Shown here: positions 33,561 through 42,759 of the stretch, piece after piece
How the letters are laid out: each line of letters begins with the position of its first letter
How positions within the stretch are numbered: the stretch's first letter is position 1
NCBI RefSeq assembly: GCF_017309075.1
Contig: NZ_JAEMGS010000002.1
Location: forward strand, 1-64,000
Source of the DNA: Motiliproteus sp. SC1-56
Lineage (GTDB): Bacteria > Pseudomonadota > Gammaproteobacteria > Pseudomonadales > Balneatricaceae
Length of the DNA stretch: 64,000 nucleotides
Direction of reading: 5' to 3'
Translations under genes and position numbers: made by a program
The notes under the pieces: model-generated
The model's input: the letters and a program-made list of their open reading frames with translations, nothing else
What the model was told of the DNA's origin: nothing
The model's database searches: none

Positions 33561-36329
33561 CTAGGGGCCCGTATCCGCGCCGCTTTGCCGGCGCGGCAGG
33601 CTGAAGTAAAAACGGCTGCCGGCGCCGGGCGCGCTGTCCACCCAGATGCGACCGCCATGGTGCTCGATAATCCCCTTGCAGATCGCCAGCCCCAGGCCCG
33701 AGCCTTTCGGCTTGCCCTGCTGCTCATCCTCCACCTGCTGAAACTTGTCGAACAGCCGGTCGTGGAAGGAGGCCGGAATGCCGGGGCCGTTGTCGTCGAC
33801 GCAGACCGTGACCCAGTGGGCGTCCGCCCGCAGGCTGACTTTCACCCGGCCCCGGTTCTCCGGGCAGAACTTGGCGGCGTTGGAGAGCAGGTTGATGACC
33901 ACCTGCAGGATCCGGTCCCGGTCCATTTTCGCCATCACCCGGGCGTCGGGAAACTCGGTGCGAAGGCGGATGCCCCGCTCCTGGTAAAGCTGGTAGACCG
34001 CCTTGGTGGCGTCGTGGACCAGCTGCTTGAGATCGGTGTCGGCCAGGGTCCACTGAAAGTTGTCGGCATCGAGCTTGGCCAGGTCCAGCACATCATTGAT
34101 GAGTCGGGTCAGGCGCTGGCTTTCATCGACGATGATCTGCAGAAACTCCTGGCGCTTGTCCATTTCCAGGTCCGGCTCGCTGAGCAGAATTTCGGAAAAG
34201 GCGCGGATTGAGGTGAGGGGGGTGCGCAGCTCGTGGCTCACGGTGGAGACAAAGTCGTCCTTGAGCCGGTCCAGCTGCTGCAGGCGCTCGTTGGCGGCGC
34301 GCAGCTTGGCGGTGGCGGCTTCGTACTGGCGTGTCTTCTCCTCCAGCTGGTGGCTGTACTCCACCACCTGGGAGGTCTCGTCGAGGATATCCATGACGTC
34401 GTCGATGTTGAGGGTCTGGCCCTTGTAGAGGGTGGAGATCATCACCCGGGCGCTGGCCGCCCCGATCACCCCGGCGATCAGCCGCTCCCCGTAGCTGACC
34501 AGGTGGGTGTGGGGCTCGGCAATGGTCTGATCCTCAAAATTGAACCCCCGTTCCAGGGCAAACTGGTTGAAGGCCCGTTCGGCCGCCTCTTCGCCGGTAA
34601 AGCGGGCCACCAGCGCCTTGAGGGAGGCCACGGTGACCGTGCCCCGCCAGACATCGATCCGCCCGCGCCCCGGCTCCACATCCTTGAAGGCGTCCACGAA
34701 CTCCCTGGCCTGGACCTTTTCGATCAGGCTCGGGTTGCTGTAAAGGGAGACGGTCACCAGCAGGAAAATATTGATCGGCAGGCTCCAGAACACCGCGTGG
34801 GTGATCGGGTCCAGTTCGGCAAGTCCGAACAGCGCGTAGGGTTTGAGCACCGCAATGCCGAACAGCCCCTCCTCGACGATGCTGATCGGGAGCCAGCCGG
34901 ATTTGGCCAGCGCCGGCAGCAGCAGGGTATAGCCCCAGATCACAAAGCCCGCCAGCAATCCCACCAGCGCCCCCTGCCGGGTTGCGCCCTTCCAGTAGAT
35001 GCCGATGAGGATGGCCGGGGCAAACTGGGCGGCGGCGACGAAGGAGACCAGGCCGATGGAGACCAGGGCGTAGGACTCCCCGATCAGGCGGAAATAGAGG
35101 TAGGCCAGCAGCAGGATGACGAGGATGCTGCCACGGCGAATCCGCAGCACCCAGCGGCTCAGGTCGCCCTCGGGCAGCAGTCCCTTGGCCTCCTCCTGGC
35201 GGCGGGTACGCAGCAGTGTGGGGAGAATCAGCTCGTTGGAGATCATGGTCGCCAGGGCGATGGTGGCGACGATGACCATGCCGGTGGCCGCCGATACGCC
35301 GCCGATAAAGGCGAGCAGCGCCAACCCTTCGGCCTGCTGGGCCATGGGGAGGGTCAGCACGAAGGTATCGGGGTCGACGCTGCCGTCAAGCAGAAGCAGG
35401 CCGCCCAGGGCCAGGGGGAGCACAAAGATATTGATCAGCAGCAGGTAGAGGGGAAACAGCCAGCTGGCCTGTCGCAGGTGCTCCTCGTTGACGTTTTCCA
35501 CCACGGCGACCTGGAACTGGCGGGGTAGAAAGAGAATCGCCGACATGGAGATCAGCATCAACGAGAGCCAGCTGGCGTAGCCGCCGGGCAGGGCCTCGAG
35601 GGTTAGCAGTTTCGCCAGCTCGGGGTCGTGCGCTGCTTGCCGGAAGATGTCGCCGGGACCGTCGAACAGGTGAAAGGTGACGTAGAGACCGACGGCGAGA
35701 AAGGCCACCAGTTTGAATATCGATTCAAAGGCGATTGCCGCCACCATCCCTTCATGGCGCTCGGAGACATCGATATGCCGGGTGCCGAACAGGATGGTGA
35801 AGGCGGCCAGCAGCAGGGCGATGTAAAACGCGGTGTCGTGCCAGAGCAGGGGGCTGCTGCCCACGGGAACCTCGAGGGCCGGGTAGCCCTGCAGCAGGAT
35901 GAAACTGTTCGACACCGCTTTGAGCTGCAGGGAAATGTAGGGAAGAATGCCCACCACCGCGATCACTGTCACCAGTCCTGTGAGCTGGGCGCTCTTGCCG
36001 TAGCGTGAGCCGATAAAGTCGGCGATGGAGGTGATCCTCTGGCGGCGGGAGATATGGACGATTTTGCGCAGCACCAGCCACCAGAGCGCCGCCATCAGGG
36101 TGGGTCCCAGGTAGATGGGCAAGAATCCAAGGCCCGTCTTGGCGGCCCAGCCGACGCTGCCGAAGAAAGTCCAGGCGGTGCAGTAGACCGCGATGGAGAG
36201 GGTATAGATGTAGGGGTTGGCGATCAGCGAGCGCCCCTGCTTGGCGCGGTGGTCGGCGACGAAGGCGATGGCGAACAGCAGCCCCAGGTAGAGGGCGATG
36301 GTGACGACCACCACGGGTGTGCTAAGCAC
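33561..36329 (-). CDS. Sodium:solute symporter-histidine kinase hybrid (MxtR/CbrA-like)
   Basis: A 922-residue sensor kinase. Seen: residues 1 to about 500 form a full SSSF-type symporter module with some 13 helices (starting VVVVTIALYLGLLFAIAF, and YCTAWTFFGSVGWAAKTGLG). A STAC-like linker and a coiled coil follow, then the dimerisation H-box FVSTVSHELRTPL with phospho-acceptor H699, N-box VVINLLSNAAKF, and G-boxes VDDNGPGIP and GSGLGLAICKG. Relatives sense acetate or amino-acid flux and phosphorylate a response regulator; the neighbouring CheY-like protein is the obvious partner. No PAS domain is seen, unlike CbrA. It starts with GTG, overlapping the previous stop, so it is translationally coupled. 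It is the last gene of the operon. Confidence 0.93.
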   Translation of the reverse strand: MLSTPVVVVTIALYLGLLFAIAFVADHRAKQGRSLIANPYIYTLSIAVYCTAWTFFGSVGWAAKTGLGFLPIYLGPTLMAALWWLVLRKIVHISRRQRITSIADFIGSRYGKSAQLTGLVTVIAVVGILPYISLQLKAVSNSFILLQGYPALEVPVGSSPLLWHDTAFYIALLLAAFTILFGTRHIDVSERHEGMVAAIAFESIFKLVAFLAVGLYVTFHLFDGPGDIFRQAAHDPELAKLLTLEALPGGYASWLSLMLISMSAILFLPRQFQVAVVENVNEEHLRQASWLFPLYLLLINIFVLPLALGGLLLLDGSVDPDTFVLTLPMAQQAEGLALLAFIGGVSAATGMVIVATIALATMISNELILPTLLRTRRQEEAKGLLPEGDLSRWVLRIRRGSILVILLLAYLYFRLIGESYALVSIGLVSFVAAAQFAPAILIGIYWKGATRQGALVGLLAGFVIWGYTLLLPALAKSGWLPISIVEEGLFGIAVLKPYALFGLAELDPITHAVFWSLPINIFLLVTVSLYSNPSLIEKVQAREFVDAFKDVEPGRGRIDVWRGTVTVASLKALVARFTGEEAAERAFNQFALERGFNFEDQTIAEPHTHLVSYGERLIAGVIGAASARVMISTLYKGQTLNIDDVMDILDETSQVVEYSHQLEEKTRQYEAATAKLRAANERLQQLDRLKDDFVSTVSHELRTPLTSIRAFSEILLSEPDLEMDKRQEFLQIIVDESQRLTRLINDVLDLAKLDADNFQWTLADTDLKQLVHDATKAVYQLYQERGIRLRTEFPDARVMAKMDRDRILQVVINLLSNAAKFCPENRGRVKVSLRADAHWVTVCVDDNGPGIPASFHDRLFDKFQQVEDEQQGKPKGSGLGLAICKGIIEHHGGRIWVDSAPGAGSRFYFSLPRRQSGADTGP

Positions 36330-36588
36330 CGCGGTTCCCGCGCGCCTTGTCGGTCCCTGTCCGCGGTCGGACGGGGGAATCGCCCTCGTCCACCGGGCCG
36401 GGGTGGAGCAGGAACCGGACGGTCAGGATGAACACCAGCCAGAGCACGAACAGGTAAAGGAACAGGGGCGGGATGTCCGCCACCAGGTGCTTGGAGTCAA
36501 ACAGGGACAGCCAGGGGTAGTTGAGCAGCAGCAGCAGGGTGGTGGCGGCAAAGGGTAGCAGGGGGGCGCGGCTGACTGGGGCTTTCAT
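36322..36588 (-). CDS. Small two-helix membrane protein of the kinase operon
   Basis: An 88-residue membrane protein with two helices (LPFAATTLLLLLNYPWLSLF at about 11-30 and LFLYLFVLWLVFILTVRFLL at about 43-62) and a polar tail. The layout resembles the small DUF-type partners that accompany sodium:solute symporters. Its ATG at 36588 has GGAGG 7 bp upstream; the longer frame to 36759 overlaps the exonuclease gene and is not family-like. Its stop overlaps the start of the symporter-kinase gene by 8 bp. I infer that it assembles with the SSSF part of the kinase. No direct evidence of function. Confidence 0.8.
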   Translation of the reverse strand: MKAPVSRAPLLPFAATTLLLLLNYPWLSLFDSKHLVADIPPLFLYLFVLWLVFILTVRFLLHPGPVDEGDSPVRPRTGTDKARGNRGA

Positions 36589-36604
36589 GGCAAATCCTCC
36601 GGGC

Positions 36605-38647
36605 TCAGCGGTACGCCTCCAGGGCGTCGCGCAGGGTGATGATGCCGCGGGCTTCCAACAGGTCGATCTGGGAGAGCAGGATGCGGGCGGTGGCGAGGCT
36701 GTCGCCGAGGGCGGAGTGACGCCCCAGGATATCGATGCCCAGGCGGTTGGCGATGCCATCCAGGGACTGGTCCACCTCCTGGCCGTGCAGGCACACCGAG
36801 AGCATCAGGGTATCGAGAATGGGGTTGGTGAAGTAGGCCCCGGACTGGGCCTCGCGACGGCGGATGAAGGCCAGGTCGAACCAGGCATTGTGCGCCACCA
36901 GCACCGCGTCCTTGGCGTAGGCCTTGAAGCGGGGCAGCACTTCGACGATATCGGGCGCGTCCTTGACCTGCTCGTCGGTAATCCCGTGGTAGCGGATCGA
37001 ATCCCGGGGGATGGGGCGGCCCGGGTTGACCAGTTCGTTGAAGTTCTCGTCGGGCAGGATGCGCTGGTTGACGATGCGCACGGCAGCGATGGAGACCACT
37101 TCGTCGCCGGACTCGGGGTGCAGGCCGGTGGTTTCGGTATCGAACACCACGAAGTCGAGCTGGCGTAACGGGCGTTCCATCAGGGGGCCGTGGCGGTCAC
37201 GCTCCTCGAACAGGTTGAAATCGTAGATCATGGGCCGGGTCGGCAAAGGCGGGGCGGCATCTTCGGCCGACTGCTCGGGCGCGGGCAGCGGCAGGCGCAC
37301 CTGGGCCCGGCTCTCCAGTCGCGGATGGGGCTGGCTCCAGAGTTCGCTGCCCAGTTGTTGCAGCAGCTCGTCCGCCGAGGGTTTGCCCACCACCTGCCCG
37401 AGGGTCGCCGCGCGGCAGGCCTCCAGCTCCGAGGTGCTCAAGGCCCGGCCTGACCAGGAAAGATCCAGGTAGACCCCCTGGCCGCCGCCGCTGGCTTCCA
37501 CGTCAAAGGCCTGGACTTCGAGTTTGTCGGCGACAAAGCGGGTGATGTGCTCCAGGAGCGCCACCAGCGCGTAGCTGTCGGTGGTGAGCCACTGGGGAAT
37601 GCCGGTCATGGTCACAGCCAGCGGGTCCTCGTCGCCGAAACGGCGGGTGAGGAGGTGGATCAGGTCGGCGGAGTAGATGTCCGCCAGTTGCCATTTCTGG
37701 CCCACCAGGGTGCGCTCGTTGCCGGCCAGCTCGGCCACCTGCTCACTCAACCGCTGGCTCTCATCATTGATGACCTGGACGAAGGCGCGGCGCTGTTCGG
37801 CGCCCATGTCGCCGTAGTCGGTCACGGCTTCGGCGGCGGCGCGCAGGCTCGCCAGGGGCCGGCGCAGCGCCTCAAGGGTGGCGCTGAAGAGGCGGTCCCG
37901 ACGTTGCAGGGTCTGCTGGCGGGCGGTGACGTCCTCAAAGGTGAGGACGAAGCCCCTGCCCAGTCGGGAGGGGCTGCCCTGGTGCTCGTCAACGGCGCGC
38001 AGCAACCCCAGGCGGCAGTTGAGCAGCAACTCCCGGTCCACCACCGCGCTGATAAACTGGGCGTCCTGGCAGTCGGGGCTGTTGAGCCGGTCCAGGGTGT
38101 GTTCGATGGGGGTGCGCGGGAGCAGGTCGTAAAGCAACCGCCCCAACCCCAGCGCCGGGTGTTGCTCCAGCACCCGGTGCGCCGCCGGGTTGTAGAGCAG
38201 GATGCGGGCGTCGGTGTCGCAGACGATGACGCCTTCCTCGAGCCCCTGGATCACCTGCTCGAGGCGGCGACGCTGCAGTTCTGCCCGCTCGGCGCCGGTG
38301 CGCAGGGCGCTGGCGATCTCGTTGCGCCCACGGGCAATTTCGTCCCCCAGGGCGTGAATCTGCTCGGGCAGCCGGCCCAGCAGGTGGTGGCGGGGAAGCT
38401 CCAGGTCGTGGGCCGCGTGGGTCTTGAGGATGATTTCGTTACCGCGCTCAAGCCCGCGCAGGGGCCTGAACAGGCGGCTACGCAGCCACCCCGCGCAGAC
38501 CGCCTGCAGCAACAGCATCAACGCTGCGGCGCCCAGCAGTGCGGCGAGGGCCTGTCCCTGTTCAAGGCGAAGCCAGAACGCCGCCCCCGCGACGACCAGA
38601 AGTTGTGCGCCGAAGAGGGTGATGACAAGTGTTCTGAGGGGCTTCAT
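36605..38647 (-). CDS. DnaQ-type 3'-5' exonuclease fused to a degenerate membrane histidine kinase
   Basis: A 680-residue fusion. Seen: two N-terminal helices (6-26, 33-55), a HAMP-like stretch, a PAS-like domain at about 125-240 (GVIVCDTDARILLYNPAAH), then a HisKA-like helix pair at 250-305. There the phospho-His position reads EALRRPL instead of HELRTPL, so E259 replaces His. A decayed ATPase region without G-boxes follows at about 340-450. Residues 497-665 are a DEDDh exonuclease of the Pol III epsilon family: D503-T-E505, HNAWFD (D591), RHSALGD (H644, D649), all catalytic residues present. Kinase activity is therefore unlikely, exonuclease activity likely. It lies between the response regulator and the symporter kinase. 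The substrate is unknown. Confidence 0.93.
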   Translation of the reverse strand: MKPLRTLVITLFGAQLLVVAGAAFWLRLEQGQALAALLGAAALMLLLQAVCAGWLRSRLFRPLRGLERGNEIILKTHAAHDLELPRHHLLGRLPEQIHALGDEIARGRNEIASALRTGAERAELQRRRLEQVIQGLEEGVIVCDTDARILLYNPAAHRVLEQHPALGLGRLLYDLLPRTPIEHTLDRLNSPDCQDAQFISAVVDRELLLNCRLGLLRAVDEHQGSPSRLGRGFVLTFEDVTARQQTLQRRDRLFSATLEALRRPLASLRAAAEAVTDYGDMGAEQRRAFVQVINDESQRLSEQVAELAGNERTLVGQKWQLADIYSADLIHLLTRRFGDEDPLAVTMTGIPQWLTTDSYALVALLEHITRFVADKLEVQAFDVEASGGGQGVYLDLSWSGRALSTSELEACRAATLGQVVGKPSADELLQQLGSELWSQPHPRLESRAQVRLPLPAPEQSAEDAAPPLPTRPMIYDFNLFEERDRHGPLMERPLRQLDFVVFDTETTGLHPESGDEVVSIAAVRIVNQRILPDENFNELVNPGRPIPRDSIRYHGITDEQVKDAPDIVEVLPRFKAYAKDAVLVAHNAWFDLAFIRRREAQSGAYFTNPILDTLMLSVCLHGQEVDQSLDGIANRLGIDILGRHSALGDSLATARILLSQIDLLEARGIITLRDALEAYR

Positions 38648-38653
38648 GGTCGC

Positions 38654-39025
38654 TCAGTCGGCGGGAAGCAGGGACTGGATCTTGGTCATCAGCTCCTGGT
38701 TGGAAAAGGGTTTGGTCACGTAGTCGTCGGCGCCCAGGGCCAGCCCTTTCTCCCGTTCCACATCGCGCCCCTTGGCGGTCAGCAGGATGATCCGGATCTC
38801 CTGCCAGGCAGGATTGGCACGTATTCTTTCGCACACTTCGTACCCGTTCATCTTGGGCATGTTGATGTCCAGCACCACCAACGCCGGCTGTAGTGCCGTC
38901 ACCTGGGTCAGGGCCTGTTCACCGTCGCAGGCGGTGGCCACCGTGTAGCCGGCTCTCTTAATCAGAAACTCCAGGGACAAGAGGATGTTGGGCTCGTCAT
39001 CCACCAGCAGAACCTGCGCCTTCAT
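38654..39025 (-). CDS. CheY-like single-domain response regulator
   Basis: A 123-residue receiver domain with no output domain. Seen: the acidic pair D9-D10 (LLVDDEPN), phospho-acceptor D53 (VVLDINMP), T83 (LLTAKG) and K105 (VTKPF), all in the expected places. It is the first gene of the leftward operon RR / DnaQ fusion / small membrane protein / symporter-kinase, 6 bp before the next gene. It is the likely target of the symporter-kinase. Without an output domain it must act by protein contact, possibly with the fused exonuclease protein. That link is inference. Confidence 0.95.
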   Translation of the reverse strand: MKAQVLLVDDEPNILLSLEFLIKRAGYTVATACDGEQALTQVTALQPALVVLDINMPKMNGYEVCERIRANPAWQEIRIILLTAKGRDVEREKGLALGADDYVTKPFSNQELMTKIQSLLPAD

Positions 39026-39240
39026 CTGTCGACTCCCGCCTTGTCGCTCACTCGTTTTCGCCTCGTCAAACCGCTACCGTGGCGGTAGATCAAGTTGCTG
39101 TTTTTCAAAGATAGTTGACGTGGGGGGAGTTTGCGTCGAGGGTCGGAATATCCCTCGTAATCAACCGTTAGCGGGGGGCGGGGGCGCGTCAGTGGGTGGG
39201 CTTGCAACGGGGTGCTAGAGCTAGGGCTGCCCAGAAACCG

Positions 39241-40404
39241 TCAAAGGTCGCATTTAAAGGGCAGGTAGGTGCGGGCCTCCTCGCGGTAGGCGGCGATGTG
39301 CTGCCGTTCCCGGCGCAGCCAGGCGGCCACGGCCGCCGATAACCCGGGGTCGCGCAGCCAGTGTAAGGAGCGGGTGATCACCGGCTCAAAACCGCGCAGC
39401 AGCTTGTGCTCGCCCTGGGTTCCGGGATCGAAGTAGGCCAGCCGCTTCTCAATGGCGTATTCGATGCCCTGGTAGTAACAGGTTTCGAAATGCAGGCAGT
39501 CGATGGTCGGGTCACCGCCCCACCAGCGCCCGTAGAGGCCGCGCGCGCTCTTCAAAAACAGGGCGCAGGCCACCGGCTGGCGCTCGGTTTCCGCGCAGAC
39601 CAGCATCAGGTGCTCGGGCATCCAGTCGCGCAGGTGACGGAAGAAACCGGCGGTGAGATAAGGCGTCTGCCCCCTGACGTGGTAGGTCTGACGGTAGAAA
39701 CGGTAAAACCGCTTCAGCAAGGCGTCGTCGATCTCCGCGCCTTCCACCCGGCGTAGCCGCACCCCCTGTTCATGTACCTTGCGCCGCTCGCGCCGGATCC
39801 CCTTGCGCTTGCGGGAGGCGAACCGGGAGAGGTAGTCGTCGAAATCCTGGTAATCACGGTTGTGCCAGCGGAACTGGCATCCATGGCGCTCCAGCAGGTG
39901 CATGTCCCCGGGAGCCGCCGCCTTTGCCTGTTCGCTGGTTCGGGTGTCCGCGAACAACAGGTGCCAGGAAGAGGCGCCCTGGTGCTCGGCCTCGGTTTGA
40001 ACCGCTTGCAGCAGCCTGCGGACGTCGGTGGCGGACCCATAACCCAGCCGCGGGCCGCTCGCGGGGGTGTAGGGGACCGCGGTCACCAGCTTTGGGTAAT
40101 AGTCGATGCCGTAGCTCGTGGCTGCCCGGGCCCAGCTCCAGTCAAACACGTATTCGCCGTAGGAGTGCGTCTTGAGATAGAGCGGGAGCGCGGCCTCGGC
40201 GGTCGCGCCCAGCGCAATATGGGCCGGCTCCCAGCCCTGGACCGGACCGACGCTGTCCGACGCCTCCAGGGCCTGCAGGTAGCGCTGATCCAGGAAAGGT
40301 GCGCCCTGGGGGAAAAGGCGTTCCCACTGGTCGCGAGCGATGGCCGTAATGTCACTCAGGCGCCGGTACTGGTCGCGAATGTCGGCTTCCACTGACGAGT
40401 TCAC
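39241..40404 (-). CDS. GNAT/FemAB-like protein (DUF482 type)
   Basis: A 387-residue protein of the peptidoglycan-bridge-acyltransferase-like group (FemAB_like/DUF482), a double GNAT fold. Seen: a conserved block PLYLKTHSYGEYVFDWSWA, then PYTPASGPRLG, FASRKRKGIRRERRKV, CALFLKSARGLYGRWWGGD, LHFETCYYQGIEYAIE and FDPGTQGEHKLLRGFEPV, all typical of this family. In the bacterial members the substrate is not known. The start is a GTG at 40404 with GAAGGA upstream; there is no ATG nearby. It is divergent from the photolyase gene, with only 33 bp between the starts, so the promoters must overlap. Confidence 0.88.
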   Translation of the reverse strand: MNSSVEADIRDQYRRLSDITAIARDQWERLFPQGAPFLDQRYLQALEASDSVGPVQGWEPAHIALGATAEAALPLYLKTHSYGEYVFDWSWARAATSYGIDYYPKLVTAVPYTPASGPRLGYGSATDVRRLLQAVQTEAEHQGASSWHLLFADTRTSEQAKAAAPGDMHLLERHGCQFRWHNRDYQDFDDYLSRFASRKRKGIRRERRKVHEQGVRLRRVEGAEIDDALLKRFYRFYRQTYHVRGQTPYLTAGFFRHLRDWMPEHLMLVCAETERQPVACALFLKSARGLYGRWWGGDPTIDCLHFETCYYQGIEYAIEKRLAYFDPGTQGEHKLLRGFEPVITRSLHWLRDPGLSAAVAAWLRRERQHIAAYREEARTYLPFKCDL

Positions 40405-40437
40405 CCTGGGCTATCCTTCAAAAAATCCCTCAGGCTA

Positions 40438-41808
40438 ATGAGTATGGCCGGCTACCAACGTTCACTTTTTCTTTTTCGCCGGGATCTGCGCCTTGACGAC
40501 AACCGGGGGCTGAACGCCGCCCTGGTAGGATCGGAGGAGGTCCTGCCGGCCTTTATTCTCGATCCACGCCAGCAGGCGCCGCACCCCTATCGCAGTGAGC
40601 CGGGGCTGGCCTTCCTGTTCCGGGCCCTTGCGGCGCTGGATCAGGCGCTGGGAGAAAAGAGTGGCCGCCTGCACTGCTACCGTGGCGATCCTGAATCTCT
40701 GCTCGCCAGCCTGGTGGAGCGCCTGGGCATCGACGCCCTGTTTGTGAACCGGGATTACACCCCCTTCAGCCGGGACCGGGATGCGGGACTCGCCCGGGCA
40801 TGCCGGTCGCTCGGCATTGGATTTCACCCCTTTGCCGATGCGCTGCTGACCGAGCCCGAGGAGATCGCGAAAAGCGACGGCAGCGCCTACCGGGTCTTCA
40901 CCCCGTTTTACCGCCGTGCCCGCCAGCTCCATATCGATGCGCCGGAAGCGATGCCCGAGGGGCGCTGGCTGAGCGACGCCGCCGCCGAGGAACTGCCCCG
41001 CGACCCTGCATTGGCCGAACGCTGGCCGATGACCGCGGCAGGCGCCAAGGCGGCCGAGGATCAACTGGCACGGCTGGATGAGCTCGGCGACTACGACAAC
41101 CAGCGCGACCTGCCTGCCATCAATGGCACCAGCGGCCTCTCGCCGGCGCTGAAGTTTGGCACCTGCTCGGTGCGCCGGGCCTACCACCGGGCTTGTGAGG
41201 CCCTGGGCGCTGACCACTCGTTCGTCCGGCAACTCTACTGGCGGGACTTTCTTGTCCACGTCGCCTGGCACTGGCCCCACGTGTTTGAGGGCGCCTTTGA
41301 CCGCCGTTTTGATGCCCTTGAGTGGAATAACGACGAGGCGGCATTTGAGCGCTGGTGCGAAGGGCGCACCGGCTTTCCCCTGGTGGACGCCGGTATGCGT
41401 CAGCTCAATCGCAGCGGCGAGATGCACAATCGGTTGCGAATGGTGACCGCCGCGTTTCTGGTCAAGGACCTGCATATCGACTGGCGGCGCGGCGAGGCCT
41501 ACTTCGCCCGCAAACTGGTGGATTACGACCCCTGCCTCAACAACGGTAACTGGCAATGGGTGGCGTCCACGGGCTGCGATGCCCAGCCCTGGTTCCGGGT
41601 GTTTAATCCCTGGCGTCAGCAGCGCCGCTTCGACCCGCAGGCAGCCTATATCCGTCGCTGGGTGGACGAACTCGCCGAGCTGGAGCCCGCGCAGATTCAC
41701 GGGCTGGAAAAGGGCGGGGCGATCGAGGGTTATCCGGCGCCGATGGTGGACCATCGCGAGGAGGCGGAGGAGACCAAGGCCCGTTATCGCCGGGCGGCCC
41801 GTGGCTGA
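40438..41808 (+). CDS. phrB: Deoxyribodipyrimidine photo-lyase (class I CPD)
   Basis: A 456-residue flavoprotein that uses blue light to split cyclobutane pyrimidine dimers. Seen: the antenna-domain start FLFRRDLRLDDNRGL, and the FAD-domain motifs TSGLSPALKFGTCSVR, QLYWRDFLVHVAWHWP, FPLVDAGMRQLNRSGEMHNRLRM (given here in parts) and DYDPCLNNGNWQWVASTGCDA. Trp residues of the electron-transfer chain are present. Length is usual (E. coli 472). Start ambiguity: ATG at 40438 or at 40444. It is divergent from the FemAB-like gene. A light-repair gene supports a surface-water or otherwise exposed habitat. Confidence 0.96.
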   Translation: MSMAGYQRSLFLFRRDLRLDDNRGLNAALVGSEEVLPAFILDPRQQAPHPYRSEPGLAFLFRALAALDQALGEKSGRLHCYRGDPESLLASLVERLGIDALFVNRDYTPFSRDRDAGLARACRSLGIGFHPFADALLTEPEEIAKSDGSAYRVFTPFYRRARQLHIDAPEAMPEGRWLSDAAAEELPRDPALAERWPMTAAGAKAAEDQLARLDELGDYDNQRDLPAINGTSGLSPALKFGTCSVRRAYHRACEALGADHSFVRQLYWRDFLVHVAWHWPHVFEGAFDRRFDALEWNNDEAAFERWCEGRTGFPLVDAGMRQLNRSGEMHNRLRMVTAAFLVKDLHIDWRRGEAYFARKLVDYDPCLNNGNWQWVASTGCDAQPWFRVFNPWRQQRRFDPQAAYIRRWVDELAELEPAQIHGLEKGGAIEGYPAPMVDHREEAEETKARYRRAARG

Positions 41809-41901
41809 GCGGCGCCCGGGGTGCGCCTGTTGCGTGCCAGCTGAATCCCGTGCTTATACTACCGGCTGATAGTTCAAAGGGCGCGCAAGAGGATAGTGGC
41901 G

Positions 41902-42414
41902 ATGGATGACTTGGAACTTGATGATCAGGCCCACCTGCTGGACCCGGAACTGCACCGGTTTGGCCTGGACCCGCAACTGGCAGCGGATACCCTGTTGCTG
42001 GGGACTTTCCCGCTCTGTGATCTGCTGCTGATGAAGGATGCCAACTACCCGTGGTTTATCCTGGTGCCGAGGCGCCCGGACGTCACGGAAATTCACCACC
42101 TGGGTGAAGAGGATCAGCGCATGCTGATGCGCGAGTCCAGCGTACTATCGCAGAATCTGGCGGATATTTTCGCCGCCCATAAGATGAATGTCGCCGCTCT
42201 GGGTAACGTGGTGCGCCAGCTCCACATCCACCACGTGGTCCGTTACGAGGGCGATCCCGCCTGGCCGGCCCCCGTCTGGGGTAAGCACACCGCCAAACCG
42301 TACAGCCAGGATCAGATCGAGGAGATCAGGCAGCGGGTCTGTACCTTGCTGGAAGACCGCGGCCAGTTTCAGCGCGCCGGTGACGCGAAACCTGTGCCAG
42401 AAAGCGGCAAGTGA
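41902..42414 (+). CDS. HIT-domain nucleotide hydrolase
   Basis: A 170-residue HIT-superfamily protein, expected to hydrolyse nucleotidyl phosphoramidates or dinucleotides. Seen: LCDLLLMKDANYPWFILVPR, the typical first half, and QLHIHHVVRYEGDPAWPAPVWG with the active-site His motif. The first His of the H-x-H-x-H pattern is Gln here, a known variant in a proteobacterial HIT subgroup with QLHxHH. I use the ATG at 41902, as AGAGGA is 8 bp upstream; the GTG at 41896 is too near that site. It follows phrB by 93 bp on the same strand. Confidence 0.9.
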   Translation: MDDLELDDQAHLLDPELHRFGLDPQLAADTLLLGTFPLCDLLLMKDANYPWFILVPRRPDVTEIHHLGEEDQRMLMRESSVLSQNLADIFAAHKMNVAALGNVVRQLHIHHVVRYEGDPAWPAPVWGKHTAKPYSQDQIEEIRQRVCTLLEDRGQFQRAGDAKPVPESGK

Positions 42415-42673
42415 GTTGAAAATAACTCCAGCTCAATTGGTTGTAATTCGGGCAGTGAGGACTAAGGTTTAACCACGCTGCCGGTTTTGACAAAAACCAA
42501 CGGATTGGTAAGCGTATGTTTCCAAGCGGCTCAGGATGGCCCCTATGACGATATTTCTCTGGATAATGACCGCGGTCGCCCTCTATCTGCTAGCCTCCGC
42601 ATCCATGGACCTTTCTGGCCTTTACCGCCAGCTTATGGGAGGCCGGTCTCACAAAGCCGTGGCCTCCGGCCCC

Positions 42674-42723
42674 AAAGACGGTTCCTGAAAAAGACGGTTC
42701 CTGAAAAAAGACGGTTCCTGAAA
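42674..42723. repeat. Tandem repeat GACGGTTCCTGAAA x3
   Basis: Units with GACGGTTCCTGAA begin at 42677, 42693 and 42710, so the period is 16-17 bp and differs only in the number of A. It abuts the norR terminator. Confidence 0.85.
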
Positions 42724-42728
42724 TCTGA

Positions 42729-42759
42729 AAGCCCCGTTCCTATGCAGGGAACGGGGCTT
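42729..42759. terminator. Rho-independent terminator for norR (and perhaps the HIT gene)
   Basis: GCCCCGTTCC-TATGCA-GGGAACGGGGC, a perfect 10-11-bp stem. It is flanked by short A and T runs so that both strands are possible; norR on the minus strand ends 120 bp before it. Confidence 0.8.
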
